64,000 bases of DNA from Yersinia entomophaga. GTDB lineage: Bacteria > Pseudomonadota > Gammaproteobacteria > Enterobacterales > Enterobacteriaceae. A program made the position numbers and the translations under genes. This document shows, in pieces, positions 29,093-38,587 of this stretch; within the stretch, counting starts at the first letter, position 1; every line of letters starts with the position of its first letter. The DNA lies in contig NZ_CP010029.1 in NCBI RefSeq assembly GCF_001656035.1, positions 2,925,602 through 2,989,601 of the forward strand. Reading direction: 5' to 3'. Under the pieces are notes generated by a model. That model was not told where the DNA came from. It searched no databases and saw only the letters and a list, made by a program, of their open reading frames with translations.

Positions 29093-29353
29093 GTGAAATA
29101 CGTTTATACGGTACTTTTTCTGTTAATTGTCACATTAACCACTCTTTTTGCCTTTCAGAACAGCGGCGCCGTTCAGGTATCGCTACTCTTTAATGAGATA
29201 ACCTTGCCCTTGTCCGTGCTGATCGTCCTGATTTACTTTTTGGGCATGTTGACTGGCGGAGTTCTGCTAACGCTGATGAATAAGCTGATTCGCAAAGTGA
29301 TAAAAAAAACCGATAACAAAACCGATAGCAAGAACGCAGTCAATGGGCGCTGA
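29093..29353 (+). CDS. LapA-domain (DUF1049) small membrane protein
   Basis: Inner-membrane protein of 86 residues with two predicted helices (about 3-20 and 38-61) joined by a short loop, and a basic Lys-rich tail (KVIKKTDNKTDSK). This is the layout of the LapA/DUF1049 family. E. coli LapA (YciS) works with LapB in lipopolysaccharide control, but here no lapB is next to it, so the role is open. The start is GTG at 29093 with AAGGA about 8 bases upstream. It lies between arcA and an RND pump, with no obvious link to either. Confidence 0.75.
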   Translation: MKYVYTVLFLLIVTLTTLFAFQNSGAVQVSLLFNEITLPLSVLIVLIYFLGMLTGGVLLTLMNKLIRKVIKKTDNKTDSKNAVNGR

Positions 29354-29542
29354 GATAAGGGATAAACAGAATGTAAATCTGATGATGTTAGGCCGTTTGT
29401 TTCTGTCGTTGCGAAGCTATCTGCGGCTAATCCTAACCACAATGTCATCATATTTTCACTTTTTAACCCGATTTTTGCTGGTGCGTTTCAACCGCTGTTG
29501 CGCAATTGCAACCCCAATATTTGATTGAACGAGATCTTTATA

Positions 29543-30625
29543 GTGAAGACAAAAATTGTAGTGACTCTGTTGGCAACGCTGTTATTGGCTGGCTGCGATA
29601 AACCTGCGCCTGAAGTGATGGAAAGCGTGCGCCCGGTAAAAATATTTACGGTTGAAGACAGCGGCCAGAACGGCGTGCGTTATTTCCCGGCGCGATTGCA
29701 GGCTGGGGATGAAACGCAACTGTCATTTAAACGTGCGGGACAGCTTCAGCAATTACTGGTGCGAGAAGGTGAACAGGTTAAGAAAGGGCAGAATATTGCG
29801 ATGTTGAATAACACCGATCTGACCTTGAGAGTACGGGATCGCCAATCGGCGTTTAATCTGGCTCGCGATCAGTTCAATCGTTTTAATACCTTGCAAGGGC
29901 GCAATGCCATTTCTCGCGCTGAGCTGGATATTCGCCGAGCCGAGCTGGAATCCGCTCAGGCAGCGCTGGATATCGCTCGCAAAGAGCTGAGTGATGCCAC
30001 CATCAGCGCGCCTTTTGACGGTGTGATTGCTAACGTTAGCGCGCGTAATCATCAGGTCATGGCCCCGGGGCAGGTGGTTGCGACCTTGAGCGCACTGGAT
30101 ACGCTGGACGTGGTATTTAGCGTGCCGGAACGTTTATTTACCGCATTGGATATTGGTAACAAGGACTATCACCCTACGGTGCGTTTAAACCATTTACCGG
30201 ATCGGGAATTCCTGGCCGAATATAAAGAGCACACTACCTCCACCAGCGCTGGCTCCATGACTTTCCAGGTGACGCTGACCATGAAACGTCCGCCGGACTT
30301 ACCGCTGTTGTCTGGCATCAGCGGTAGCGTTCGTATCAATACGCATAAATTAACTGGTTCGACGAACGCATCGATTATTGTGCCGGTAGAAGCGGTATTT
30401 AATCCCGATAGCACCCAGCTCAATGATGCGCGAGTTTGGGTAGTTAAAGAGGATAAAGGCCAGCTCCACGTTGAAGAACGGGAAGTGCAGGTCGGGCAGC
30501 TGATGGCCAACGGTATCCGGATTACTTCGGGTTTGAACGACGGTGAGCAGATTGTTGCCGCCGGTACCAGCGAGCTTCGTCCACAGCAGTTGGTGCGGGC
30601 GTGGGTCCGTGAGCGGGGTCTGTAA
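29543..30625 (+). CDS. RND efflux periplasmic adaptor (lipoprotein)
   Basis: Membrane-fusion protein of about 360 residues linking the RND pump in the next gene to an outer-membrane channel. A lipoprotein signal with lipobox LLAGC puts the lipidated Cys near residue 18. Next come the biotin-lipoyl half-motif, an alpha-helical hairpin (about 90-150: RQSAFNLARDQF, RAELESAQAAL), the second lipoyl half (ATISAPFDGVIANV) and beta-barrel domains. The start is probably GTG 29543, which puts a basic N-terminus before the hydrophobic core; TTG 29525 is the alternative. Its stop overlaps the pump start (TAATG). No outer-membrane partner gene or regulator is adjacent. Substrate unknown. Confidence 0.9.
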   Translation: MKTKIVVTLLATLLLAGCDKPAPEVMESVRPVKIFTVEDSGQNGVRYFPARLQAGDETQLSFKRAGQLQQLLVREGEQVKKGQNIAMLNNTDLTLRVRDRQSAFNLARDQFNRFNTLQGRNAISRAELDIRRAELESAQAALDIARKELSDATISAPFDGVIANVSARNHQVMAPGQVVATLSALDTLDVVFSVPERLFTALDIGNKDYHPTVRLNHLPDREFLAEYKEHTTSTSAGSMTFQVTLTMKRPPDLPLLSGISGSVRINTHKLTGSTNASIIVPVEAVFNPDSTQLNDARVWVVKEDKGQLHVEEREVQVGQLMANGIRITSGLNDGEQIVAAGTSELRPQQLVRAWVRERGL

Positions 30626-33600
30626 TGAAGCTAACGGACAATTTCATCAACAATAACACGCGAATCTGGCTAACGATTCTGTTGCTAGGAATTGGCGGAC
30701 TTATTGCCTATCTGAATATCGGCCGTTTGGAAGATCCGGCTTTTACCATTAAAACCGCGGTGGTAGTCACTCGCTACGAAGGAGCCTCGGCGCAGCAGGT
30801 GGAAGAGGAGGTGACGCTGCCGCTGGAGAATGCCATCCAGGAGCTGTCTTACGTCGATAACGTCAGGTCAATCTCCAGCGCCGGTTTATCGCAAATTACC
30901 GTCAACGTAGGTTCCCAATACGGGCCGAACGAACTGCCGCAAATCTGGGATGAGTTACGCCGAAAAATCAGTGATAACAGCGCCCGTTTGCCTCCTGGGG
31001 CCGGTACGCCGCTGGTTAATGACGATTTTGGCGATGTATATGGTTTCTTCTTCTCGCTATCGGGAGAGGGCTACACCAATCAGGATTTACGTAATTTTGG
31101 CGAGCAATTACGCCGCGAGTTGGTACTGGTTAACGGCGTTGGGAAAGTCGCTATTGCCGGCATTTTACCGGAAGAAATTCAGATTGATATTTCGCGGGCG
31201 CAGATGACCGCCGCCGGTATTACTCCGCAGCATTTATCGGATTTGCTGAGTCGCCAGAACGTGGTTTCCAACTCCGGGCAACTGTTGGTTGGCAGCGAAT
31301 CGATCCGCCTGCATCCAACCGGTGAATTTAATAGCGTGCAGGAATTGGGAAACTTATTGGTCAGCCAGCCGGGCAGCCCGAAAAGCGTCTATTTGCGTGA
31401 TATTGCCACCGTGACTCAGGGAGTGACTCATTCGCCTACAAATATTTATCGTGCGAATGGTCAGCCTGCATTGGGGGTGGGGATTTCTTTTGCGCCTAAC
31501 GTCAACGTCGTCACGGTGGGGAATGCCGTTAAATTGCGGTTAGCGCAGCTAGAGCCTGAACGGCCATCCGGCATGCACATCAGTATTTTTTACGATCAGT
31601 CTCATGAAGTGGAAGGCGCGGTAAACGGCTTTATCCTCAACTTCCTGCTGGCGTTACTGATCGTGGTCGTTACCTTATTAATCTTTATGGGCGCGCGCAG
31701 CGGCATTGTTATCGCGCTCTCTCTGGCACTGAACGTGCTGGGGACATTATTGATTATGTGGTTGTTTAATATTGAATTGCAGCGTATCTCCCTTGGTGCA
31801 TTAATTATCGCCCTCAGTATGTTGGTGGATAATGCCATCGTGGTGGTGGAGGGAGTGCTGGTTGGGCGCCAGCGGGGAGATAATATTTTCACCGCGATCA
31901 GTAAAGTGGTGAAGCGCTCGATGTTCCCGTTGCTGGGCGCCACGATCATCGCGATTCTGGCCTTTGCACCTATTGGTTTATCAAATGATTCCACCGGCGA
32001 ATATTGCCGCTCGCTGTTTGAAGTATTACTGATTTCGTTAATGCTGAGTTGGTTCACGGCGCTGACCTTAACCCCGGTATTCGCCAAATGGGCCTTCCAA
32101 AACCAAAAATCGGCTCCGGTTGATGAAGATAAGCCGGTTAAGCAGCCTTATGACGGCTGGTTATTCCGTAACTATCGGGTGGTGTTGAATAAGCTATTGC
32201 AGCATCGCAGCATCACGCTGGTGGTACTGACTGCGATGCTGGTGGCGTCTATTTACGGCTTTGGTAGCGTGCGGCAGAGCTTTTTCCCGCCTTCGAATAC
32301 GCCGATCTTTTTTGTCGACTTATGGCTGCCGTATGGCACGGATATTAGCTATACCGAAAGCATCGCGGCGGAAGTAGAAAAGCATATCAAGGAGCAGGAG
32401 GGCGTTACCGATACCGTTGGCACTATTGGTCAGGGCGCGATGCGCTTTATGCTGACCTATAACGGCGAGCGGCAATATGCTAACTATGCGCAAATTATGG
32501 TGCGTACCGATCGGTTGAATCGCATTCCCGGATTGATCGAAGAAACCGAACAATTTATGCAGGATGAATACCCGCAGGTGAATGCGCGGTTGAAGCGCAT
32601 CATGTTCGGGCCATCCAATAACAGCGCGATCGAAGCGCGATTTAACGGGCCAGATCCGGACGTATTGCGATCTCTGGCTACGCAGGCCGAAAAAGTGATT
32701 GTGGCCGATCCTCTGGCTGATGGCGCGCGTCATGATTGGCAGGATCGCAGCAAAATGATCCGTCCGCAATTCTCAGACTATCTGGGGCGTGAACTGGGCG
32801 TAGATAAGCGTGAAGTGGATAGCACTCTGCGGATGAGCTTTGGCGGCTTGCCGGTCGGGTTGTATCGGGATGGTACGCGGTTGATGCCGATTGTCCTTCG
32901 GACACCGGACGCCGAGCGGTTGAACGCAGAAAGGCTCAACGATGTCATGGTATGGAGCCAAGCGCGTCAGGCGTTTATTCCTATCGATAACGTTGTCACC
33001 AGCTTTGAAACCGAATGGGAAGATCCACTCATTATGCGTTTGGATCGTAAACGCACGTTAACGGTGCAAACCGATCCAACATCGGAAGGCGGGGAAACTT
33101 CCGCCGAGTTGTTACAGCGGATCAGGCCGAATATCGAAGCGATCAAACTGCCGTCGGGCTATGAACTGGAGTGGGGAGGCGATTACGAAAGTACGAAAGA
33201 GGCACAGCAGGGGATCTTCACCAGCTTGCCAATCGCCTTCATTATCATGTTTGTCGTTACAGTGCTGATGTTTAGCTCGGTACGTAACGCTTTGGCTATC
33301 TGGCTAACGGTGCCTTTAGCTTTGATTGGCGTGACCGTTGGTTTCCTATTAACCGGAATTCCTTTTGGTTTTATGGCGTTACTTGGTCTATTAAGTCTGA
33401 GCGGTATGTTGATTCGTAACGGGATCGTATTGGTAGAAGAAATTAGCCTACAGCGACAGGAAAAACCGCTGCGGGATGCCATTATTGATGCCTCGACCGC
33501 CCGTTTACGGCCAATTATGCTCACGGCCTTTACCACGGTTCTGGGGCTGGCGCCGCTGCTGAGCGATGCGTTCTTCCAAAGTATGGCGGTGGTGATTATG

Positions 33601-33699
33601 TTCGGTCTGGGTTTTGCAACGGTACTGACTTTACTGGTATTGCCGGTGATTTACAGCTGTATGAATCCAGAGCCAAAACCGCAGCCGACTACCGAGTAA
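30625..33699 (+). CDS. RND efflux transporter permease (AcrB/HAE1 family)
   Basis: Inner-membrane proton-driven pump of 1024 residues with the RND pattern: a first helix, a large periplasmic loop (about 35-330), helices 2-6, a second loop (about 550-860), then the last helices. The helix-4 motif is LVDNAIVVVEG, with Asp402 kept and Asn403 where AcrB has a second Asp. The family motif GGDYES lies near residue 852. Translationally coupled to the adaptor gene and followed by a terminator. It exports unknown compounds, perhaps drugs, dyes or metabolites. It is not specifically AcrB, MdtB or a CusA-type metal pump. Confidence 0.92.
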   Translation: MKLTDNFINNNTRIWLTILLLGIGGLIAYLNIGRLEDPAFTIKTAVVVTRYEGASAQQVEEEVTLPLENAIQELSYVDNVRSISSAGLSQITVNVGSQYGPNELPQIWDELRRKISDNSARLPPGAGTPLVNDDFGDVYGFFFSLSGEGYTNQDLRNFGEQLRRELVLVNGVGKVAIAGILPEEIQIDISRAQMTAAGITPQHLSDLLSRQNVVSNSGQLLVGSESIRLHPTGEFNSVQELGNLLVSQPGSPKSVYLRDIATVTQGVTHSPTNIYRANGQPALGVGISFAPNVNVVTVGNAVKLRLAQLEPERPSGMHISIFYDQSHEVEGAVNGFILNFLLALLIVVVTLLIFMGARSGIVIALSLALNVLGTLLIMWLFNIELQRISLGALIIALSMLVDNAIVVVEGVLVGRQRGDNIFTAISKVVKRSMFPLLGATIIAILAFAPIGLSNDSTGEYCRSLFEVLLISLMLSWFTALTLTPVFAKWAFQNQKSAPVDEDKPVKQPYDGWLFRNYRVVLNKLLQHRSITLVVLTAMLVASIYGFGSVRQSFFPPSNTPIFFVDLWLPYGTDISYTESIAAEVEKHIKEQEGVTDTVGTIGQGAMRFMLTYNGERQYANYAQIMVRTDRLNRIPGLIEETEQFMQDEYPQVNARLKRIMFGPSNNSAIEARFNGPDPDVLRSLATQAEKVIVADPLADGARHDWQDRSKMIRPQFSDYLGRELGVDKREVDSTLRMSFGGLPVGLYRDGTRLMPIVLRTPDAERLNAERLNDVMVWSQARQAFIPIDNVVTSFETEWEDPLIMRLDRKRTLTVQTDPTSEGGETSAELLQRIRPNIEAIKLPSGYELEWGGDYESTKEAQQGIFTSLPIAFIIMFVVTVLMFSSVRNALAIWLTVPLALIGVTVGFLLTGIPFGFMALLGLLSLSGMLIRNGIVLVEEISLQRQEKPLRDAIIDASTARLRPIMLTAFTTVLGLAPLLSDAFFQSMAVVIMFGLGFATVLTLLVLPVIYSCMNPEPKPQPTTE

Positions 33700-33714
33700 T
33701 GTATTTTTTCAGCT

Positions 33715-33742
33715 AAAAAACCGTCCGATGGACGGTTTTTTT
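33715..33742 (+). terminator. Terminator after the RND operon
   Basis: CCGTCC and GGACGG flanked by A and T runs form a strong stem with a 3-base loop and a T8 tail. Confidence 0.9.
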
Positions 33743-34029
33743 TCGGCTGTGGTCAGAACCTTGTTTATAAAAACGCTTTTTTATCGTTCCTCGATTTTCC
33801 CATCTGTGCGCCAGCTCTCTTATTAACTGAATTAACAACCCTCTTTGTTTCACAATGAAACTCGAATTTCCATTGGTGGTTTCATAATGGAACGTTTTCC
33901 CTGCCGGTTACTCAACGGTTTTTCTCGCTCTATAGTGGTTTTAGCCAAAGTAAAACCGTCTCCCGCCAAAGACCGATGCTGACCCGAGACGCCACCTTCT
34001 AAAATACATTTACGCTTCAGGAGCCAGAT
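33743..34029 (+). promoter_or_regulatory. gldA upstream region with two like inverted repeats
   Basis: GTTTCACAATGAAAC (33847-33861) and GTTTCATAATGGAAC (33879-33893) are near-identical dyads 32 bp apart, about three helical turns, on the same helix face. They lie 137-183 bp before gldA. DhaR is the most likely ligand because its gene closes this locus, but a global regulator is possible. AGGAG precedes the gldA ATG. No gene is present in this stretch. Confidence 0.55.
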
Positions 34030-35124
34030 ATGCTTAAAGTCATTCAATCTCCGTCTAAATATATACAAGGCGCTAACGCACTTCAGTCTATTGGTGAGTT
34101 CGCTAAGCTATTGGCAAATAACTATTTCGTCATCGCCGATGACTTCGTCATGAAACTCACGTCGGATACCGTTGGCAGCAGCCTGCAGGTCAGCGATGTT
34201 AAATATCACTTCAGCCAGTTCCGCGGCGAATGCTCTCGTAAGGAAATTGAACGCCTGACCGTAGAGCTGAAAAAACACGGTTGTAACGGAGTGATCGGTA
34301 TCGGCGGCGGTAAAACCCTGGATACGGCGAAAGCCATCGCCCACTATCAACATATTCCGGTGGTCGTAGTGCCAACTATTGCCTCAACCGATGCGCCAAC
34401 CAGCGCCCTGTCGGTGATTTATACCGAAGAAGGGGAGTTTGCTGAATATCTCATTTATCCAAAAAATCCGGATATTGTTCTGATGGACAGCGCGATTATC
34501 GCCAAAGCACCGGTGCGTTTATTAGTTGCCGGTATGGGGGATGCGCTTTCTACCTATTTTGAAGCACAAGCCTGTTTTGATGCCAAAGCTATCAGTATGG
34601 CGGGCGGAGCCTCAACGCTAGCCGCCGTGACGTTGGCGCGTTTGTGCTACGACACGCTGCTGACGGAAGGTTACAAAGCTAAGCTGGCCGTAGAAGCCGG
34701 TGTGGTTACCGAAGCGGTAGAACGCATTATTGAAGCCAACACTTACCTGAGCGGCATTGGTTTTGAAAGCAGCGGTCTGGCGGCGGCGCATGCCATTCAT
34801 AACGGTTTTACCGTACTGGAAGAGTGCCACCACCTGTATCACGGCGAGAAGGTGGCTTTCGGTACGCTGACACAGTTGGTGCTGCAAAACAGCAGCATGG
34901 AGCAAATTGAAACCGTACTCGATTTTTGTCAGCAATTGGGGTTACCCATCACGCTGGGCGAAATGGGCGTTCATCAGGATATCGAAAAGAAAATCCGCGC
35001 AGTGGCCGAAGCCAGCTGTGCCGAGGGTGAAACCATCCACAATATGCCGTTTGCCGTTACGCCGGACAGTGTTTACGCGGCGATTTTGGTTGCCGATAGG
35101 CTGGGGCGCGCTTTCCTCAACTAA
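34030..35124 (+). CDS. gldA: Glycerol dehydrogenase (NAD+)
   Basis: Zinc-dependent group III alcohol dehydrogenase of 364 residues (DhaD/GldA type) that oxidises glycerol to dihydroxyacetone. The NAD-binding stretch IGIGGGKTLDTAKA is near residues 94-107 and VVPTIASTDAP near 115-125. Metal-ligand His motifs AHAIHNGF and HHLYHGEK fall at about 253-278. It is first in a gldA-dhaK-dhaL-dhaM cluster, so its product is passed to the PEP-dependent kinase. The name dhaD would be equally fitting. Confidence 0.94.
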   Translation: MLKVIQSPSKYIQGANALQSIGEFAKLLANNYFVIADDFVMKLTSDTVGSSLQVSDVKYHFSQFRGECSRKEIERLTVELKKHGCNGVIGIGGGKTLDTAKAIAHYQHIPVVVVPTIASTDAPTSALSVIYTEEGEFAEYLIYPKNPDIVLMDSAIIAKAPVRLLVAGMGDALSTYFEAQACFDAKAISMAGGASTLAAVTLARLCYDTLLTEGYKAKLAVEAGVVTEAVERIIEANTYLSGIGFESSGLAAAHAIHNGFTVLEECHHLYHGEKVAFGTLTQLVLQNSSMEQIETVLDFCQQLGLPITLGEMGVHQDIEKKIRAVAEASCAEGETIHNMPFAVTPDSVYAAILVADRLGRAFLN

Positions 35125-35144
35125 GTTGAATTCATTGTGATAAC

Positions 35145-35174
35145 GAACCGGGCCGCCTGTGGGTCGCTCGGTTC
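35145..35174 (+). other. Hairpin in the gldA-dhaK gap
   Basis: GAACCG and CGGTTC bracket a GC-rich interior that can pair further. There is no T tract. It may protect or process the mRNA between gldA and dhaK. Confidence 0.35.
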
Positions 35175-35214
35175 TGCCCCACACGGGTAAACGAGCCTCT
35201 TTATGGAGCACAGC

Positions 35215-36285
35215 ATGAAAAAACTGATTAATAGCGTTGAAAGCGTTTTACAGGAACAAATTCAAGGTTTAGTGGAAGCGCATCCGGAACTGACTCTGCA
35301 TCAGGAACCGCTGTTTATTACTCGCCGAGATGCGCCGGTACAAGGCAAAGTGGCGCTGATGTCCGGTGGCGGCAGCGGTCATGAACCGATGCACTGCGGC
35401 TTTATTGGTGCAGGAATGCTGGACGGTGCCTGTCCCGGTGAGATTTTTACTTCGCCAACGCCGGATCAAATGTTCGAGTGCGGTCAGGCTATCGACGGCG
35501 GGAAAGGCGTGTTAATGCTGATAAAGAACTACACCGGCGACATTCTTAATTTTGAAACCGCAGCCGAACTGCTGCACAGCGAAGGCACCGCCGTTGCCAC
35601 GCTGGTGATTGATGACGATGTCGCGGTAAAAGACAGCCTGTACACCGCCGGACGCCGTGGCGTCGCTAATACGGTGCTGATCGAAAAATTATTAGGTGCT
35701 GCCGCCGAACGCGGTGATTCACTGGATGAATGCGTGGCGTTAGGACAAAAAATCAATAATCAGGGACATTCCATCGGGATTGCCTTGGGAGCCTGTACGG
35801 TGCCTGCGGCGGGTAAACCGTCCTTTATTTTGGCTGAAAATGAAATGGAGTTTGGCGTGGGTATCCACGGCGAGCCGGGCATTGAACGCCGTTCCTTTAC
35901 CTCCCTGGATAGCACCGTTGACGCAATGTTCCAGACGTTGATCGAACACGGACAGTATCAACGCACGTTGCGCCACTGGGATCGCCAGCTGGGCGATTGG
36001 CAGGAAACTCGTCAGAGCAAACAGCCGTTGGCGGCAGGGGATAGAGTCGTGGTGCTGGTGAATAATCTGGGCGCTACGCCGCTGTCTGAGCTGTACGGCG
36101 TTTGGCATCGGTTAGCCGCGCGCTGCGCCGAGTTTGGTTTGAAAGTCGAACGTAAACTGATTGGCTCTTACTGTACTTCGCTGGATATGCAGGGTATGTC
36201 GATTACGTTGCTAAAAGTGGATGATGAATTACTCACGCTGTGGGACGCACCGGTCAATACTCCTGCGCTGCGTTGGGGTTGTTAA
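35215..36285 (+). CDS. dhaK: PEP-dependent dihydroxyacetone kinase, subunit DhaK
   Basis: Substrate-binding subunit of 356 residues, the exact E. coli length. It holds dihydroxyacetone as a hemiaminal on His218 (in GIHGEPG). The substrate loop [11 protein letters not shown] is near residues 51-61, and [10 protein letters not shown] and SLYTAGRRG are also conserved. The start at 35215 gives MKKLI as in E. coli, with GGAG six bases upstream; an in-frame ATG at 35203 is less likely. DhaL docks on it to transfer phosphate. In E. coli it also interacts with DhaR. Confidence 0.96.
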   Translation: MKKLINSVESVLQEQIQGLVEAHPELTLHQEPLFITRRDAPVQGKVALMSGGGSGHEPMHCGFIGAGMLDGACPGEIFTSPTPDQMFECGQAIDGGKGVLMLIKNYTGDILNFETAAELLHSEGTAVATLVIDDDVAVKDSLYTAGRRGVANTVLIEKLLGAAAERGDSLDECVALGQKINNQGHSIGIALGACTVPAAGKPSFILAENEMEFGVGIHGEPGIERRSFTSLDSTVDAMFQTLIEHGQYQRTLRHWDRQLGDWQETRQSKQPLAAGDRVVVLVNNLGATPLSELYGVWHRLAARCAEFGLKVERKLIGSYCTSLDMQGMSITLLKVDDELLTLWDAPVNTPALRWGC

Positions 36286-36300
36286 ATGTCGGAGGAAAAA

Positions 36301-36933
36301 ATGGGATTAACCAAACAAGATATCGTCAATTGGCTGCAACTATGCGCCGAGGTTTTTACTCAACAACGGGATTTCCTCACTCAGCTAGACACTGAAATTG
36401 GCGATGGTGATCACGGGCTGAACATGAATCGCGGTTTTAACAAAGTGGTCGAAAAGCTCCCTTCGGTGGCAGACAAAGATATTGGGTTCATCCTGAAAAA
36501 CACCGGTATGACGTTGTTATCCAGCGTAGGTGGAGCCAGTGGCCCGCTGTTTGGCACGTTCTTTATCCGAGCGGCGCAGAGTACTAATGCTAAACAAAGC
36601 CTCGATCTTTCCGCTCTGTGCCAAATGTTTAAGGACGGCGTTGAGGGCGTAGTGATGCGCGGTAAGGCAGAACCCGGTGATAAAACCATGTGCGATGTCT
36701 GGTGGGCTGTTGTGGATCAGTTGGAAAAGGCCAATCAGCAAGGTTTATCAGTGGTGGACGCATTGCAACAAACGGTGGAACGCTCGCAGCAGGCGCTGGC
36801 CAGCACCATTACCATGCAGGCGCGTAAAGGCCGTGCCAGTTATCTCGGTGAACGCAGTATTGGCCATCAGGACCCCGGCGCGACTTCGGCCATGCTAATG
36901 ATGCAGGCGTTATTGCAGGTAACCAGCCGTTAG
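36301..36933 (+). CDS. dhaL: PEP-dependent dihydroxyacetone kinase, ADP-binding subunit DhaL
   Basis: Nucleotide-holding subunit of 210 residues that keeps ADP as a bound cofactor and passes phosphate from DhaM to dihydroxyacetone. The Mg-binding Asp cluster D30, D35 and D37 sits in QLDTEIGDGDHGLNMNRG. VGGASGPLFGTFF, the MRGKAEPGDKTM segment and HQDPGATS are also present. ATG 36301 has GGAGGA six bases upstream and reproduces the E. coli length. ATG 36286, directly after the dhaK stop, would add five residues. Confidence 0.95.
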   Translation: MGLTKQDIVNWLQLCAEVFTQQRDFLTQLDTEIGDGDHGLNMNRGFNKVVEKLPSVADKDIGFILKNTGMTLLSSVGGASGPLFGTFFIRAAQSTNAKQSLDLSALCQMFKDGVEGVVMRGKAEPGDKTMCDVWWAVVDQLEKANQQGLSVVDALQQTVERSQQALASTITMQARKGRASYLGERSIGHQDPGATSAMLMMQALLQVTSR

Positions 36934-37032
36934 CCATGCGCGTTCCATGAACTGCTTGCCATAAAGTATCAAAAGTGTGTCCGTCAGGCCGGTGCGATAA
37001 CCGCAGGGCAGTATCAGATTCCAGGAGGAAAG

Positions 37033-38520
37033 ATGGTCAATATCGTTGTAGTTTCCCATAGTGCGTTACTGGCTCAGGGCGTTGCCGAGCTGGCGCAGCA
37101 AATGGCGCAGGGCGGATGTCGGTTGGCTCTGGCCGCAGGGGTGGACGACGTGGATCATCCCATCGGCACTGACGCCATTAAAGTGATGGAAGCCATTGAG
37201 TCAGTTTACGATCCCGCCGGGGTATTGGTGTTGATGGATCTTGGTAGCGCCGTGCTGAGCGCTGAAACCGCGTTGGACCTACTCGATCCGGAGATGGCGG
37301 CCAATGTGTTGCTGTGCGCGGCTCCTTTGGTAGAAGGCACGCTAGCGGCGGTAGTCGCGGCATCGGCAGGCTCATCATTACAACAGGTTCGTGCCGAAGC
37401 TATGGGCGCGCTGGTGGCGAAAAGTGGCCAATTAGGCGAAGAAATCCAGTCGGAAGAATCTGGCTCTGCGACGGGATTCGGCGATGATGCGCAAAGCGTC
37501 AGCTGGCGAGTGCAAAATCCCAACGGTTTACACGTTCGCCCAGCGGCAAAGTTGGTGGAGGCTTTGGCACCTTTTGACGCCGAGCTACTGCTGGAAAAGA
37601 GCGGTAAATGCGTGAACCCACGTAGCCTGAACCAACTGGCGATTTTGCAAGTACGTAAAGGGGATACCATTCGCCTGCTAGCTCGCGGAGCTCAGGCCGA
37701 ATTGGCGCTGGCTGCGTTTGAACACTTGGCTCAGCAGCATTTTGGTGAATCAGTCGCGAACGGGGATAACGCGGAACTAGCGGGAATTATGGTGCCAAAC
37801 GGAGTCGTTCGTGGGCCAATACTCCAGCTTCCTCCTGCGATGACGGCGTTTATTCCCCGCACTATCAGTGCCGAACAAGTAGCGGACGAACAGCAACGTT
37901 TACAACGGGCGCTGATCCAAACTGCGACAGATTTGGAATCTCTGGCTGCGCAGGTGGGAGAAACGCTTGGTGAAGAATTTGGGGAAATATTCAGCGCTCA
38001 TCAGCTCCTAATCAGCGATGAAGAGCTGCAGCAGGCGGTCAATCAGCGGATGGCTCAAGAACGTGTTTGCGCCGAGTCCGCCCTGCAAAGTGAGTTGATG
38101 GCAATGGCCGCGGATTATCAGGCGCTGGATGATGAATACCTGCGGGTTCGCGAGCTGGATATTCGCGATATTCTTAATCGGGCGCTGGGACATCTGACCG
38201 GTTTGCCGTTGGTTTCGTTGCACATTGGTGGTAGCGCGTTGCTGGTGGCGGATGAGCTAATGCCATCGGCGTTGGCCGGGCTGCGCCGACAGCAAGTAAA
38301 AGGTATTTGCCTGAGTCAGGGGAGCACGGTGTCACACAGCGCGATCCTGTCCCGCGCCTTGGGGATTCCAATGGCGGTGGGGATGAGCGGCTGTTTGGAT
38401 GCCACTCATACAGGCATGATGGCTGAACTGGATACAGCCAGTGGCGTGTTAAAAATCAAGGGGGAAGCTACCGGAGCGAAGGAGACTCGCCATCAAAGTA
38501 GCTATATTCCAGCAAAATAA
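37033..38520 (+). CDS. dhaM: PTS-dependent dihydroxyacetone kinase phosphotransferase DhaM
   Basis: Multidomain phosphocarrier of 495 residues (E. coli 472). Residues 1-140 are an EIIA-mannose-like domain with active His9 (VVSHSALL). Residues 155-245 are an HPr domain (NPNGLHVRPAAKLVE). Residues 255-480 are an enzyme I N-terminal-like domain with its His in SQGSTVSHSAIL. It rephosphorylates ADP on DhaL using PEP-derived phosphate. AGGAGGA lies close before ATG, and a 99-bp gap separates it from dhaL. A strong terminator between dhaM and convergent dhaR closes the operon. Confidence 0.95.
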   Translation: MVNIVVVSHSALLAQGVAELAQQMAQGGCRLALAAGVDDVDHPIGTDAIKVMEAIESVYDPAGVLVLMDLGSAVLSAETALDLLDPEMAANVLLCAAPLVEGTLAAVVAASAGSSLQQVRAEAMGALVAKSGQLGEEIQSEESGSATGFGDDAQSVSWRVQNPNGLHVRPAAKLVEALAPFDAELLLEKSGKCVNPRSLNQLAILQVRKGDTIRLLARGAQAELALAAFEHLAQQHFGESVANGDNAELAGIMVPNGVVRGPILQLPPAMTAFIPRTISAEQVADEQQRLQRALIQTATDLESLAAQVGETLGEEFGEIFSAHQLLISDEELQQAVNQRMAQERVCAESALQSELMAMAADYQALDDEYLRVRELDIRDILNRALGHLTGLPLVSLHIGGSALLVADELMPSALAGLRRQQVKGICLSQGSTVSHSAILSRALGIPMAVGMSGCLDATHTGMMAELDTASGVLKIKGEATGAKETRHQSSYIPAK

Positions 38521-38537
38521 TATGTTCTCAGCGATAT

Positions 38538-38569
38538 GAGAAAAGGAGCCAGAATTGGCTCCTTTTCTC
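38538..38569. terminator. Bidirectional terminator between dhaM and dhaR
   Basis: GAGAAAAGGAGCCA and TGGCTCCTTTTCTC form a perfect 14-bp stem with loop GAAT. The A and T runs inside the stem let it serve both convergent genes. Confidence 0.9.
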
Positions 38570-38587
38570 TGCTTAACTATCAAGATA

